DNA of 64,000 nt from the NCBI GenBank assembly GCA_039888615.1, contig JBDQQS010000004.1. The stretch is one strand, 5' to 3'. Under the pieces are notes generated by a model. It was not told where the DNA came from. It saw only the letters and a list, made by a program, of their open reading frames with translations, and made no database searches. How positions within the stretch are numbered: the first letter of the stretch is position 1; every line of letters begins with the position of its first letter. Below, one piece after another: positions 1 through 8,295 of this stretch. The position numbers and the translations under genes are program-made. Source of the DNA: Flavimaribacter sp039888615 (lineage in GTDB: Bacteria; Pseudomonadota; Alphaproteobacteria; Rhizobiales; Rhizobiaceae).

Positions 1-2
1 TC

Positions 3-728
3 GCGATGGCGCCGGTCAAGTCGGCCGGCGGGCTCGAAAGTCTGATTTTCGGTCTTTATCTGCCTTACTTCTTCACCGACATGGGTGAAGTCGACACCGC
101 CCTTTATGACGGCGGCATGCTGGCGAAGATCAATGAAGGCACCACGCCGAAGGGCGTCAGGGTTCTCGCCGTCGACAGCGTTGGCGTTGGAACGGGCATC
201 TTCAACACCAAGCATCCGGTCAACAAAATGGCCGATCTTGCAGATCTGCGCATGCGTGCGCTCGACGAAACCCAGATCGATCTGTTCGAAGCCTGGGGCT
301 CCACGGGAACCGTCGTCAGCTGGGCCGAAGTGCCGAACGCGCTACAGACCGGTGTAGCCGACGGATATCTCAACCCGCCTTTCGTGCCGCTGATGTTTGG
401 CCACACGGACTTCATCAAGCACTTCACCGACGCCAATATCTCCCAATCGGTTCGCATCGTGATCGCATCGGAAGACTGGTATGAAGGTCTGACCGATGAA
501 GAGCGTACGACCGTCGATGACGCCGTCAAGGCCGCCGACAAGGCCAACCGCGACTGGCTGAGCGGTCGTTCCGGAATTCTCGGCAAACTGCGCGAAGCCG
601 GCGTCGAAGTCGTGGAACTGACCGATGAAGCGCGCGACGAATTCGTCAAGGCGTCGGAAGCGATCTACAAGGACGGCCAGCTCACGGCCGAGCAGATCGA
701 AGCCTGGACCATGGCAAAGTCGAAATAA
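3..728 (+). CDS. TRAP transporter solute-binding protein (DctP family), 5' end outside window
   Basis: This is the periplasmic receptor of a TRAP transporter, which captures an organic acid and hands it to the membrane subunits. The frame is open to the window edge, so the N-terminus and signal peptide are missing; about 240 residues remain. Numbering from the first Met, the family Arg region (LADLRMRAL, 78-86) and the ALQTGVADGYLNP segment (112-124) are typical of DctP. A small permease gene follows 20 bases downstream, which supports the call. The substrate cannot be read from the sequence. Confidence 0.85.
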   Translation, partial: AMAPVKSAGGLESLIFGLYLPYFFTDMGEVDTALYDGGMLAKINEGTTPKGVRVLAVDSVGVGTGIFNTKHPVNKMADLADLRMRALDETQIDLFEAWGSTGTVVSWAEVPNALQTGVADGYLNPPFVPLMFGHTDFIKHFTDANISQSVRIVIASEDWYEGLTDEERTTVDDAVKAADKANRDWLSGRSGILGKLREAGVEVVELTDEARDEFVKASEAIYKDGQLTAEQIEAWTMAKSK

Positions 729-748
729 GCGCTGACGGGAACCGGGCG

Positions 749-1276
749 ATGCGCTCAGCGGCAGAAATCGTCGACAGGATATCGTCGACCTTGAATGGCG
801 TCGCCCTGACGGGGGCGGCCCTGGCGATTGTCGTCATGGTCGCCTCCGCGGGGTTTCAGGTGATCGCCCGGTACATTTTCGACGCTCCGCCGATCTGGAC
901 CGAGGAAACGGCCCGCTACGCAATGGTCTGGGCCGGACTTCTCGGCGCATCCGCTGCGTTTCGCATGAAGCAGGACCCGACCCTGTTTCCCGACATGGTC
1001 AAACGCGATGGCGGGCGTGGTCTCGCCCTCGCTCTGGTCCGCGCCGCTGGCGTTTTCATTTTCGTTGCGCCGATCCTTTACTATTCCTTCTTCGGACGAG
1101 GCATGAATATCGCCAAGGGGTTTCTGGCGCGCACGCTCGGCCGGGAAGCCGAGATGCTGGGCGTGCCGATGCTGTTTTTCACCGCAGCCATCCCCATAGC
1201 GTTCGCCTTTATCGTAGTTCACGTGATCGCCGATGTTCTCACGCGCCTTAGCCGGATTTCCGCGGCAGGCGAGTGA
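749..1276 (+). CDS. TRAP transporter small permease (DctQ family)
   Basis: The 175-residue protein has about four hydrophobic segments and the DctQ hallmark QVIARYIF followed by W-TEE-ARY (about residues 37-61). It is the small integral-membrane subunit that couples the receptor to the large permease. It lies directly behind the receptor gene. The large DctM subunit does not follow; the next gene is a metallopeptidase. DctM must therefore lie upstream of the window, elsewhere, or be lost. Confidence 0.85.
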   Translation: MRSAAEIVDRISSTLNGVALTGAALAIVVMVASAGFQVIARYIFDAPPIWTEETARYAMVWAGLLGASAAFRMKQDPTLFPDMVKRDGGRGLALALVRAAGVFIFVAPILYYSFFGRGMNIAKGFLARTLGREAEMLGVPMLFFTAAIPIAFAFIVVHVIADVLTRLSRISAAGE

Positions 1277-1342
1277 AACACCTGTCCATCTGAAGCGAGA
1301 GATTGCTCTCTCATCCCATCTGAGCATTCAGGAGCAGCCAGC

Positions 1343-2794
1343 ATGAAAGTATTCATTGGAGGCATCGCGACGGAGACAAACTCCTTCGCGCCTCTGCCAA
1401 CAGGAATGATCAGTTTCGAAGAAGGCATGATCGCCCATGGCGACGCTACGGCGAAACAGGCCGAGCCCTTTAGCGCGCCGCTTCATATCTGGCGTCGCAT
1501 GGCGGAAGCCGCTGGTCACAAGGTGGTCGAAGGCCTCTTCGCCTACGCCCAGCCGGGTGGACCGACCGTCAAGCCGGTCTATGAGGAATTGCGGGATGAA
1601 TTGCTGCAAAACCTGAAGGATGCGGGCGAGGTCGATGTCGTCCTGTTCGGCATGCACGGCGCAATGATCGCTGACGGTTATGATGACTGCGAGGGCGACA
1701 TCATCACGCGCGCGCGTCAGATTTGCGGCGAAAAGACCGTCATCGGCGCCGAACTCGACCCGCATTGCCACCTGACGGACGCAATGCTGGAAAACGCCAA
1801 TCTTCTTGTCTGCTTCAAGGAATATCCACACACGGACATTCCGGAGCGCGCCGAAGAGCTGTTCGCGCTCGCTGTTTCAGCGGCGGAAGGCAAGACGAAA
1901 CCGGTCATGGCGGATTTCGATTGCCGCATGATCAGCGCCTATCACACGCCGCGCGAACCGATGCGTGGGTTCGTCGACGCGATGAAGGCTGCAGAAGGCA
2001 AGGACGGCGTCCTGTCTCTGTCGCTCGCCCACGGTTTTCCATGGGGCGATAGTCCGCGCGTCGGTACGCGTATGGTCGCCATTACCGACGGGGATGCGGC
2101 GCTGGCGCAGCGCACAGCCGAGACATTCGGACGGAAACTCTTCGACATGCGGTGGGATCTCAAGCGCGACTATCCCGATCTGTATGAGGCCCTCGATCAG
2201 GCGCAGAAGCTTGAAGGACCTGTTGTGCTTGCCGATACCGCCGACAATCCGGGCGGCGGCGCCTCCAGCGACGCGACTTTCATGCTGGCGGAAGTAATGC
2301 GCCGCGGGCTGACGAATGTCGCAATGGGCCTGTTCTGGGACCCGATTGTCGTGCGCATTTGCCGCGAGGCGGGCGTGGGCGCCGAACTGGATTTCCGGCT
2401 AGGCGGCAAATGCAGCCCGATGTCGGGCGATCCCGTGGACATCAGGGCGAAGGTCATGGCGATCCGCGACGATGTCCAGCAGCGTTTTGGACCCACGCCG
2501 TCGCCCATCGGCAATGCCGTTTGGCTCAGGAGCAATGGCGTCGATCTGATCGTCAACGATATTCGCACCCAGACTTTCCATCCGGAAGCCTTCACGGCGA
2601 TGGGCGTCGACCTCGCGGCCTGTCACATGGTTGTGGTGAAATCATCGCAGCATTTCTACGCAGGGTTTTCGCCGATCGCGTCTGAGGTTATCTATGTTGC
2701 AACGCCGGGCTCCATAACGCCTGATTTCACAATCATTCCCTATACCAAAAGGGAACGCAATTACTGGCCTGTTGTCGAGGATCTCGAACTATGA
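1343..2794 (+). CDS. M81 family metallopeptidase (MlrC-like)
   Basis: The 483-residue protein matches the M81/MlrC family named after microcystin linear-peptide degradation. The N-terminal domain opens with GGIATETNSFAPLPTG (6-21). Candidate zinc ligands are Asp139 and His141 in ELDPHCHLT and His163 in YPHTD. The C-terminal MlrC domain carries DTADNPGGGASSD. The start has an upstream AGGAG. It overlaps the next hydrolase gene by 4 bases and follows TRAP genes, so a role in hydrolysing an imported amide or peptide-like compound is inferred. The true substrate is unknown. Confidence 0.85.
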   Translation: MKVFIGGIATETNSFAPLPTGMISFEEGMIAHGDATAKQAEPFSAPLHIWRRMAEAAGHKVVEGLFAYAQPGGPTVKPVYEELRDELLQNLKDAGEVDVVLFGMHGAMIADGYDDCEGDIITRARQICGEKTVIGAELDPHCHLTDAMLENANLLVCFKEYPHTDIPERAEELFALAVSAAEGKTKPVMADFDCRMISAYHTPREPMRGFVDAMKAAEGKDGVLSLSLAHGFPWGDSPRVGTRMVAITDGDAALAQRTAETFGRKLFDMRWDLKRDYPDLYEALDQAQKLEGPVVLADTADNPGGGASSDATFMLAEVMRRGLTNVAMGLFWDPIVVRICREAGVGAELDFRLGGKCSPMSGDPVDIRAKVMAIRDDVQQRFGPTPSPIGNAVWLRSNGVDLIVNDIRTQTFHPEAFTAMGVDLAACHMVVVKSSQHFYAGFSPIASEVIYVATPGSITPDFTIIPYTKRERNYWPVVEDLEL

Positions 2795-3645
2795 CCAATC
2801 CTTTCATCGAATCCCGCAACGCCTTTCTCGCAGCCAATCCGGTTGAGCAAACAACGTTCGGGCCGCGTCAATGGGGTTCCATCAGGGTCGGCGACAGCGG
2901 TCCGGCGCTTGTTCTCATTCCGGGCACGCTCGGCAAGGCGGAGATTTTCTGGCAGCAGATCGAAGCCTTGAAAGACAGGGTGCAAATCCTGGCGCTCACC
3001 TATCCCGACAGTCACGATATCGAGGAATGGTCGTCCGATCTCGAGACCCTCATGGACAACGCCGGGTTCGCCAGCGCGCATATTCTCGGCTCCTCCCTTG
3101 GCGGTTATTTCGTGCAATATTTCGCGGCGACCAGGCCGCACCGTTGCGAAAGCATTTTCGCCGCCAACACATTGTCGTCGACCGAATTCGCCGTACAGGC
3201 GCCGCCCTATGCGCTTGATCTCGCCAATACGCCGATCGAACTCATCCGCAAGGATTTCTCGGACGGCATGTCCAAATCGGTCGAGGCCGATCCGTCGCTC
3301 GCCCCCCTGATCGGCATGCTGATGGAAGACGTCAATGGCGGTATTCCCGAGCCCAATCTGAGATCGCGCCTGATGGCGATCAAATATGCGCCGCCTCTGC
3401 CGCGCATCGAATTGCCTGCCGATCGCGTCTGCACGATTGAATCTGTCGATGATCCGCTTATTCCGCCGCCAATTCGCGAAGGGGTTCGCGCTTTCGCGAG
3501 CCCAGCTGTATCCTATCGTTTCCTCAAGGGCGGTCACTTTCCGTATGTCGTGCGTCCGGCGGACTATACCGCCCTCCTGGAGGAACGGCTGGGCCTCATC
3601 GAGGATGGGGCCGTCTGGGGCAAGGACGAGATGCGCGAACGATGA
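2791..3645 (+). CDS. alpha/beta hydrolase, maspardin-like
   Basis: The 284-residue protein has an alpha/beta-hydrolase fold. The nucleophile elbow is G100-S-S102-L-G104, the probable catalytic His is His249 (KGGHFPY), and an acidic residue sits at 220-221. The segment GTLGKAEIFWQQIEAL (45-60) resembles maspardin-type hydrolases. There is no signal peptide, so it should act in the cytoplasm. It overlaps its upstream and downstream neighbours by 4 bases each and is almost certainly co-translated with the M81 protein. Substrate unknown; an ester or amide is likely. Confidence 0.8.
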   Translation: MTNPFIESRNAFLAANPVEQTTFGPRQWGSIRVGDSGPALVLIPGTLGKAEIFWQQIEALKDRVQILALTYPDSHDIEEWSSDLETLMDNAGFASAHILGSSLGGYFVQYFAATRPHRCESIFAANTLSSTEFAVQAPPYALDLANTPIELIRKDFSDGMSKSVEADPSLAPLIGMLMEDVNGGIPEPNLRSRLMAIKYAPPLPRIELPADRVCTIESVDDPLIPPPIREGVRAFASPAVSYRFLKGGHFPYVVRPADYTALLEERLGLIEDGAVWGKDEMRER

Positions 3646-4634
3646 TTGTTCTGTCGAACGAGGACGTGGACAAGCTGTTTTCGATGAAGACGGCGATCGA
3701 CGTCATTGAAAAAGTCATGATCGATGTCTCCGACGGAAAAGTGAATATTCCACGCCGGTTCACGGTGGATGTCGGCGCTCCCAACAGGATGGGCGTCATG
3801 CCGGGCGCCATGCTGACGGAGAGCGAAGGCGGCAGGCGGTATTTCGGAATGAAGATGCTCAGTCTTTATCCCGACAATCCCAAATACGGATATTCCTCCC
3901 ACCAGGGCGCCATGGTGCTGTTTGACAGCGAGTATGGCGGCGCGGTCGCCATGATGAACGCTGACCTCCTCACCGCCGTGCGCACGGCGGCGGCGAGCGC
4001 GGTCGCCACCCGCGCCCTGGCGAGAGAAAAGGTCTCGGTCCTGGCGATCATAGGAACGGGAGAGCAGGCCGACCACCATATCGACGCTATGCTGGCCGTT
4101 CGCAAATTTGACGTCGTGCACATCGCCGGTCGCGACTTTGGCAAGGCCGAAGCGCTCGCCCATCGCGCCAGTCTCAGGCATGCAAACGCTTCGTTCGTTC
4201 CGGGTTCCGATTTCGAAAGGGCAATTGGCGAAGCCGATGTCGTTTGCACGGTCACCGCGTCGGCGGAGCCTTTCATCGAGACAGACTGGGTCAAGCCGTC
4301 GACGCATCTCAATATTGTCGGTTCGTCCATCCCTTCCATGCGCGAAATCCATCCGGAACTCGTTACCCGCTCCGCGCTGTTCGTGGACTATCGGGATTCG
4401 ACCCTGACGGCGGCGGGTGAAGTGATGGAGGCGATCGATAAAGGCCTGATCAGAGAAGATGATATTCGCGGCGAAATAGGAGAAGTCCTTTCCGGAAAAG
4501 TCGAGGGCAGGCGCACTGAGAGCGAAATCACGCTCTACAGATCGCTCGGAATCGTCGCGCAGGATCTTGCGGCCGCCGCCTGGATTTACGAACAGGCCCT
4601 TCCCGCCGGCATTGGTTCAAAAGTAACACTCTGA
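3642..4634 (+). CDS. ornithine cyclodeaminase/mu-crystallin family protein
   Basis: The 330-residue protein shows the family's Rossmann motif IIGTGEQA (137-143), the conserved Lys71 and the NADLLTAVRTAAASA helix (106-120). The position that is the catalytic Asp in true ornithine cyclodeaminase (GGDCPG in characterised enzymes) reads VGSSIPSMRE here (226-235), so cyclodeamination is unlikely. A ketimine or imine reductase, or an amino-acid dehydrogenase role, fits better. It is the third gene of a tightly overlapping unit with the M81 peptidase and alpha/beta hydrolase. Confidence 0.8.
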   Translation: MIVLSNEDVDKLFSMKTAIDVIEKVMIDVSDGKVNIPRRFTVDVGAPNRMGVMPGAMLTESEGGRRYFGMKMLSLYPDNPKYGYSSHQGAMVLFDSEYGGAVAMMNADLLTAVRTAAASAVATRALAREKVSVLAIIGTGEQADHHIDAMLAVRKFDVVHIAGRDFGKAEALAHRASLRHANASFVPGSDFERAIGEADVVCTVTASAEPFIETDWVKPSTHLNIVGSSIPSMREIHPELVTRSALFVDYRDSTLTAAGEVMEAIDKGLIREDDIRGEIGEVLSGKVEGRRTESEITLYRSLGIVAQDLAAAAWIYEQALPAGIGSKVTL

Positions 4635-4666
4635 TCGTAGCATATGATGCGCGCCGAGATTTCACG

Positions 4667-4688
4667 CAGCCTAAAAATTTTAAGCTTG
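4667..4688. promoter_or_regulatory. AT-rich imperfect palindrome, candidate MarR operator
   Basis: An imperfect inverted repeat centred on AAAAATTTT (8 of 11 arm positions pair) sits in the 138-base gap before the aminobenzoyl-CoA operon. It stands out as AT-rich in GC-rich surroundings. MarR proteins bind palindromes of this size and a MarR gene is in the operon, so autoregulation is inferred. A second small hairpin (GCTGTCCC / GGGAACAGC, 4732-4750) lies nearer the start codon. Confidence 0.4.
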
Positions 4689-4772
4689 AAATAAATTTGG
4701 ATCGGTGGCAGCCTGTCCTCGGTGAACAAGAGCTGTCCCACGGGAACAGCCGAACACACGGGGAAGGGCTGA

Positions 4773-7058
4773 ATGCGTATCGCATGTCTTGGAGGAGGGC
4801 CGGGCGGCCTGTATTTCGCGATCAGCATGAAGCTGCGCGATCCCGGTCACGAGATCGTCGTCATCGAGCGGAACCGTCCTGACGACACCTTCGGCTGGGG
4901 CGTTGTTCTTTCCGACGAGACCCTCGACAATCTTGAGGCGAATGACGCCGTCAGCGCGGCCGAGATCCGCATGCATTTCGCCTATTGGGACGATATCGCC
5001 GTCCACTATCGCGGCGTCCGTGAACTGTCCACCGGTCACGGTTTCTGCGGCATCGGCCGCAAGCAATTGCTTCTGATCCTGCAGGCCAGAGCGCGCGAAC
5101 TGGGCATCGAGTTGCGCTTCGAGACGGAAGTCGACGACATCGAAAAACTGGCTTCCGACTATGACCTTGTCGTGGCGTCGGACGGGCTGAATTCCAAGAC
5201 GCGCAGCCGCTACGAAGCCGCGTTCAAGCCGGATATCGACGTGCGCGAATGCAAGTTCGTCTGGCTTGGCACGCATCAGAAATTCGACGACGCTTTTACC
5301 TTCATCTTCGAGGAAACGGAGCATGGCTGGGTCTGGGCGCACGCCTACCAGTTTGATGACGACACCGCGACCTTCATCGTGGAATGTCGTGAGGAGACCT
5401 GGGAGAAATTCGGCTTCGGCGCCATGTCAAAGGAAGAGTCCGTCGCTGCCTGCGAGCGGATCTTTGCAAATTATCTCGACGGCCACGGTCTCATGTCGAA
5501 CGCCAATCATGTGCGCGGTTCGGCCTGGATCAACTTCCCGCGTGTGCTGTGCGAACGCTGGTCGCACGAAAACATCGTACTGTTGGGCGATGCTGCCGCG
5601 ACAGCTCATTTTTCGATCGGTTCCGGCAGCAAGCTCGCCATGGAGAGCGCCATTGCGCTCGCCGGTTATATCGACAGCGAGCAATCGATGCAGACGGCCT
5701 TTGACCGTTATGAGGACGAGCGTCGCGTCGAAGTGTTGCGGCTCCAGTCGGCGGCGCGCAACTCCACCGAATGGTTCGAGAATGTCGAGCGCTATCTGCA
5801 TCTCGATCCGGTGCAGTTCAACTATTCGCTGCTGACGCGCTCGCAGCGGATCAGCCACGAGAACCTGCGCATGCGCGATCCCGAATGGATGCGTCGCGCA
5901 GAAGGCTGGTTTCAGCAACAGGCGGGCAGCAACGGTCACCGTGCGCCCATGTTCGCGCCGTATCGCCTGCGCGACCTGTCGCTTAAAAACCGGGTCGTGG
6001 TTTCACCCATGGCGCAATACAAGGCGGTCGACGGCTGTCCGACAGACTGGCACCTGGTCCATTACGGTGAAAGAGCAAAAGGCGGAGCGGGCCTAGTCTA
6101 TACCGAGATGACCTGCGTTAGTCCGGAAGGCCGCATCACGCCCGGCTGTCCCGGCCTCTATGCCCCGGAACATGAAGCTATGTGGAAGCGCATCGTCGAT
6201 TTCGTGCACGCAGAAACCGATGCGAAGGTCTGCGTCCAGCTTGGCCATTCCGGCGCCAAGGGATCGACCCAGCTTGGCTGGGAGGAAATCGACGCGCCGT
6301 TGCTTGACGGCAACTGGGACCTGATGGCGCCGTCGGACGTCGCCTGGTCCGAACGCAACCAGACGCCGAAGGCGATGAGCCGGGCGGATATGGACCTGGT
6401 GCGCGACCAATTTGTGGCCTCAGCCGGAATGGCGCAGCGTTGCGGCTTCGATATGCTGGAAATCCATGCCGCCCACGGCTATCTGCTCTCGGCCTTCATC
6501 ACGCCGCTGACCAACAGCCGCGATGACGAATACGGAGGCAGCCTTGAAAACCGCATGCGCTATCCGCTGGAAGTGTATCGCGCCATCCGCGCCGTCTGGC
6601 CGGAAGGCAAGCCCATTTCCGTCCGCATTTCCGCCAATGACTGGGTCGGCGACGGCGGAGTCACCCCTGACGAGGCGGTCGAAATCGCGCGCATGCTGAA
6701 CGAGGCCGGGGTGGATATTTGCGACGTCTCCGCAGGGCAGACGTCGATCCTCGCAAAACCGGTCTATGGCCGCATGTTCCAGACGCCGTTTTCCGATCGC
6801 ATCCGCAACGAAGCCGGAATGGCGACGATGGCTGTCGGCAACATCTACGAACCCGATCATGTGAATTCGATCCTGATGGCCGGTCGCGCGGACCTTGTCT
6901 GTCTCGCCCGGCCGCATCTGGCCGATCCCTACTGGACATTGCACGCCGCCGTCGCGCTGAAGGACGGCGAAACGGCGTGGCCGTCGCCCTATCTTGCCGG
7001 CCGCGACCAGATGACCCGTCTTGCCGAGCGCGGCGAGACCCCGACGATGAAGGTGTGA
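4773..7058 (+). CDS. bifunctional aryl-CoA monooxygenase/reductase (2-aminobenzoyl-CoA or salicylyl-CoA 5-hydroxylase type)
   Basis: This 761-residue fusion joins a class A flavoprotein monooxygenase (residues 1 to about 380, FAD motif GGGPGG at 7-12) to an Old Yellow Enzyme-like NADH:flavin oxidoreductase (from about residue 393). The second half carries QLGHSGAKGS, the HAAHGY motif (His565 and His568) and DEYGGSLENR. This arrangement is that of 2-aminobenzoyl-CoA monooxygenase/reductase, which hydroxylates the ring at C5 and then reduces it; databases often label it salicylyl-CoA 5-hydroxylase/oxidoreductase. The following CoA-pathway genes and aryl-CoA ligase support the aminobenzoate reading. 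It is the first gene of the operon. Confidence 0.88.
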   Translation: MRIACLGGGPGGLYFAISMKLRDPGHEIVVIERNRPDDTFGWGVVLSDETLDNLEANDAVSAAEIRMHFAYWDDIAVHYRGVRELSTGHGFCGIGRKQLLLILQARARELGIELRFETEVDDIEKLASDYDLVVASDGLNSKTRSRYEAAFKPDIDVRECKFVWLGTHQKFDDAFTFIFEETEHGWVWAHAYQFDDDTATFIVECREETWEKFGFGAMSKEESVAACERIFANYLDGHGLMSNANHVRGSAWINFPRVLCERWSHENIVLLGDAAATAHFSIGSGSKLAMESAIALAGYIDSEQSMQTAFDRYEDERRVEVLRLQSAARNSTEWFENVERYLHLDPVQFNYSLLTRSQRISHENLRMRDPEWMRRAEGWFQQQAGSNGHRAPMFAPYRLRDLSLKNRVVVSPMAQYKAVDGCPTDWHLVHYGERAKGGAGLVYTEMTCVSPEGRITPGCPGLYAPEHEAMWKRIVDFVHAETDAKVCVQLGHSGAKGSTQLGWEEIDAPLLDGNWDLMAPSDVAWSERNQTPKAMSRADMDLVRDQFVASAGMAQRCGFDMLEIHAAHGYLLSAFITPLTNSRDDEYGGSLENRMRYPLEVYRAIRAVWPEGKPISVRISANDWVGDGGVTPDEAVEIARMLNEAGVDICDVSAGQTSILAKPVYGRMFQTPFSDRIRNEAGMATMAVGNIYEPDHVNSILMAGRADLVCLARPHLADPYWTLHAAVALKDGETAWPSPYLAGRDQMTRLAERGETPTMKV

Positions 7059-7060
7059 GC

Positions 7061-7822
7061 ATGAGCGATCTTTCCGGAAGACATGCATTGGTGACCGGCG
7101 GCGGCACAGGCGTCGGCGCGGCGGTGGCGCTGGCGCTTGCTGAAGCGGGCGCGCGCGTGACGATCAGCGGTCGTCGCAAGGAGGCTTTGGCCGAGGTCGC
7201 CGAACAGACCGCGCTGATTTCCACTGTCGAATGCGATGTCACCGATCCGGCGTCCGTCGACGCCGCCTTTGCAAAAATGCGCGACCATTCCGGCCCCGCC
7301 GACATCGTCGTGGCCAATGCGGGCGCGGCTGAAAGCCATTCATTTGCGAACCTTGATCTCGATGCCTGGAAACGGATGATCGACGTCAACCTGACCGGCG
7401 TGTTCCTGACGCTGAAGGCGGCGCTGTCCGACATGCAGGAGAAAGGCTGGGGTCGCATGATCCCGATCGCTTCCATCGCAGGCCTGCGGGGCTCCGCCTA
7501 TACCGCGGCCTACACAGCCGCCAAGCATGGCGTCGTCGGCCTGACCAAGTCGATGTCGATCGAACTTGCGAAGTCGGGGATCACGGTCAACGCCATCTGT
7601 CCCGGCTATACGGAAACGCCGATGCTGGAGCGCACGCTTTCCAATATTCGCGAGAAGACCGGAATGAGCCGCGAAGAGGCGGCCAACGCTATTCTGAAAG
7701 GCACGGCGTCGGGTCGTTTCATCCAGCCGACTGAAGTCGCGCAGACCGTATTGTGGCTTTGCGGTCCCAATTCGGATTCCGTCAACGGTCAGGCCATCGT
7801 GTTGTCCGGCGGCGCTATATGA
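7061..7822 (+). CDS. SDR family oxidoreductase
   Basis: This 253-residue classical short-chain dehydrogenase has the nucleotide motif TGGGTGVG (12-19), NAG at 86-88, Asn110, Ser138 and the catalytic Y151-T-A-A-K155. The ATG at 7061 is chosen because it lies two bases after the previous stop and gives the standard SDR N-terminus; an open frame extends further upstream but only inside the previous gene. In this operon it probably oxidises a 3-hydroxyacyl-CoA-like intermediate after ring dearomatisation. Confidence 0.85.
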   Translation: MSDLSGRHALVTGGGTGVGAAVALALAEAGARVTISGRRKEALAEVAEQTALISTVECDVTDPASVDAAFAKMRDHSGPADIVVANAGAAESHSFANLDLDAWKRMIDVNLTGVFLTLKAALSDMQEKGWGRMIPIASIAGLRGSAYTAAYTAAKHGVVGLTKSMSIELAKSGITVNAICPGYTETPMLERTLSNIREKTGMSREEAANAILKGTASGRFIQPTEVAQTVLWLCGPNSDSVNGQAIVLSGGAI

Positions 7823-8295
7823 ACCTGGAACTGGAACCGGCGCCGGTCGCGGATTTGGACGCAAAGCAGAGGCTGCGCATCTGGATCCGTCTGCTGAAAC
7901 TGTCGCGGCGCATTGAGAGCGAAATCCGCGAGCGACTGCGCGTGGAGTTCGCCACCACCCTGCCGCGGTTCGATGTGCTTGCCGCCCTATACCGAAAGGG
8001 GGAGGGCATGAAGATGTCCGAACTCTCCGAGGCGCTGATGGTGTCGAACGGCAATGTGACCGGCATTATCGAGCGGCTCGTTCAGGACGGCCTGGTCGTG
8101 CGGAACCCGGTCGAGGGCGACCGGCGCGCCATGCAGGTCAGATTGACCGGGGACGGCCAGAAATCCTTCGCAAAGATGGCCGAGGTTCACGAAGGCTGGG
8201 TCAATTCCATGCTGGGCTCGCTCGAAGATGAGGACGCCGCCCGACTGCTTGCCCTGCTGGGGGATGTTTCGATCAATGGGAGAAAGGTCACATGA
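7819..8295 (+). CDS. MarR family transcriptional regulator
   Basis: This 158-residue winged-helix protein has the MarR core: LPRFDVLAAL, the recognition region MKMSELSEALMVSNGNVTGI and the wing VEGDRRAMQVRLT. The ATG at 7819 overlaps the SDR stop as ATGA, which fixes the start; the open frame extends upstream only inside the SDR gene. Because it is embedded between catabolic genes of the same operon, it is a likely autoregulated repressor responding to the aryl substrate or its CoA thioester. Confidence 0.88.
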   Translation: MNLELEPAPVADLDAKQRLRIWIRLLKLSRRIESEIRERLRVEFATTLPRFDVLAALYRKGEGMKMSELSEALMVSNGNVTGIIERLVQDGLVVRNPVEGDRRAMQVRLTGDGQKSFAKMAEVHEGWVNSMLGSLEDEDAARLLALLGDVSINGRKVT

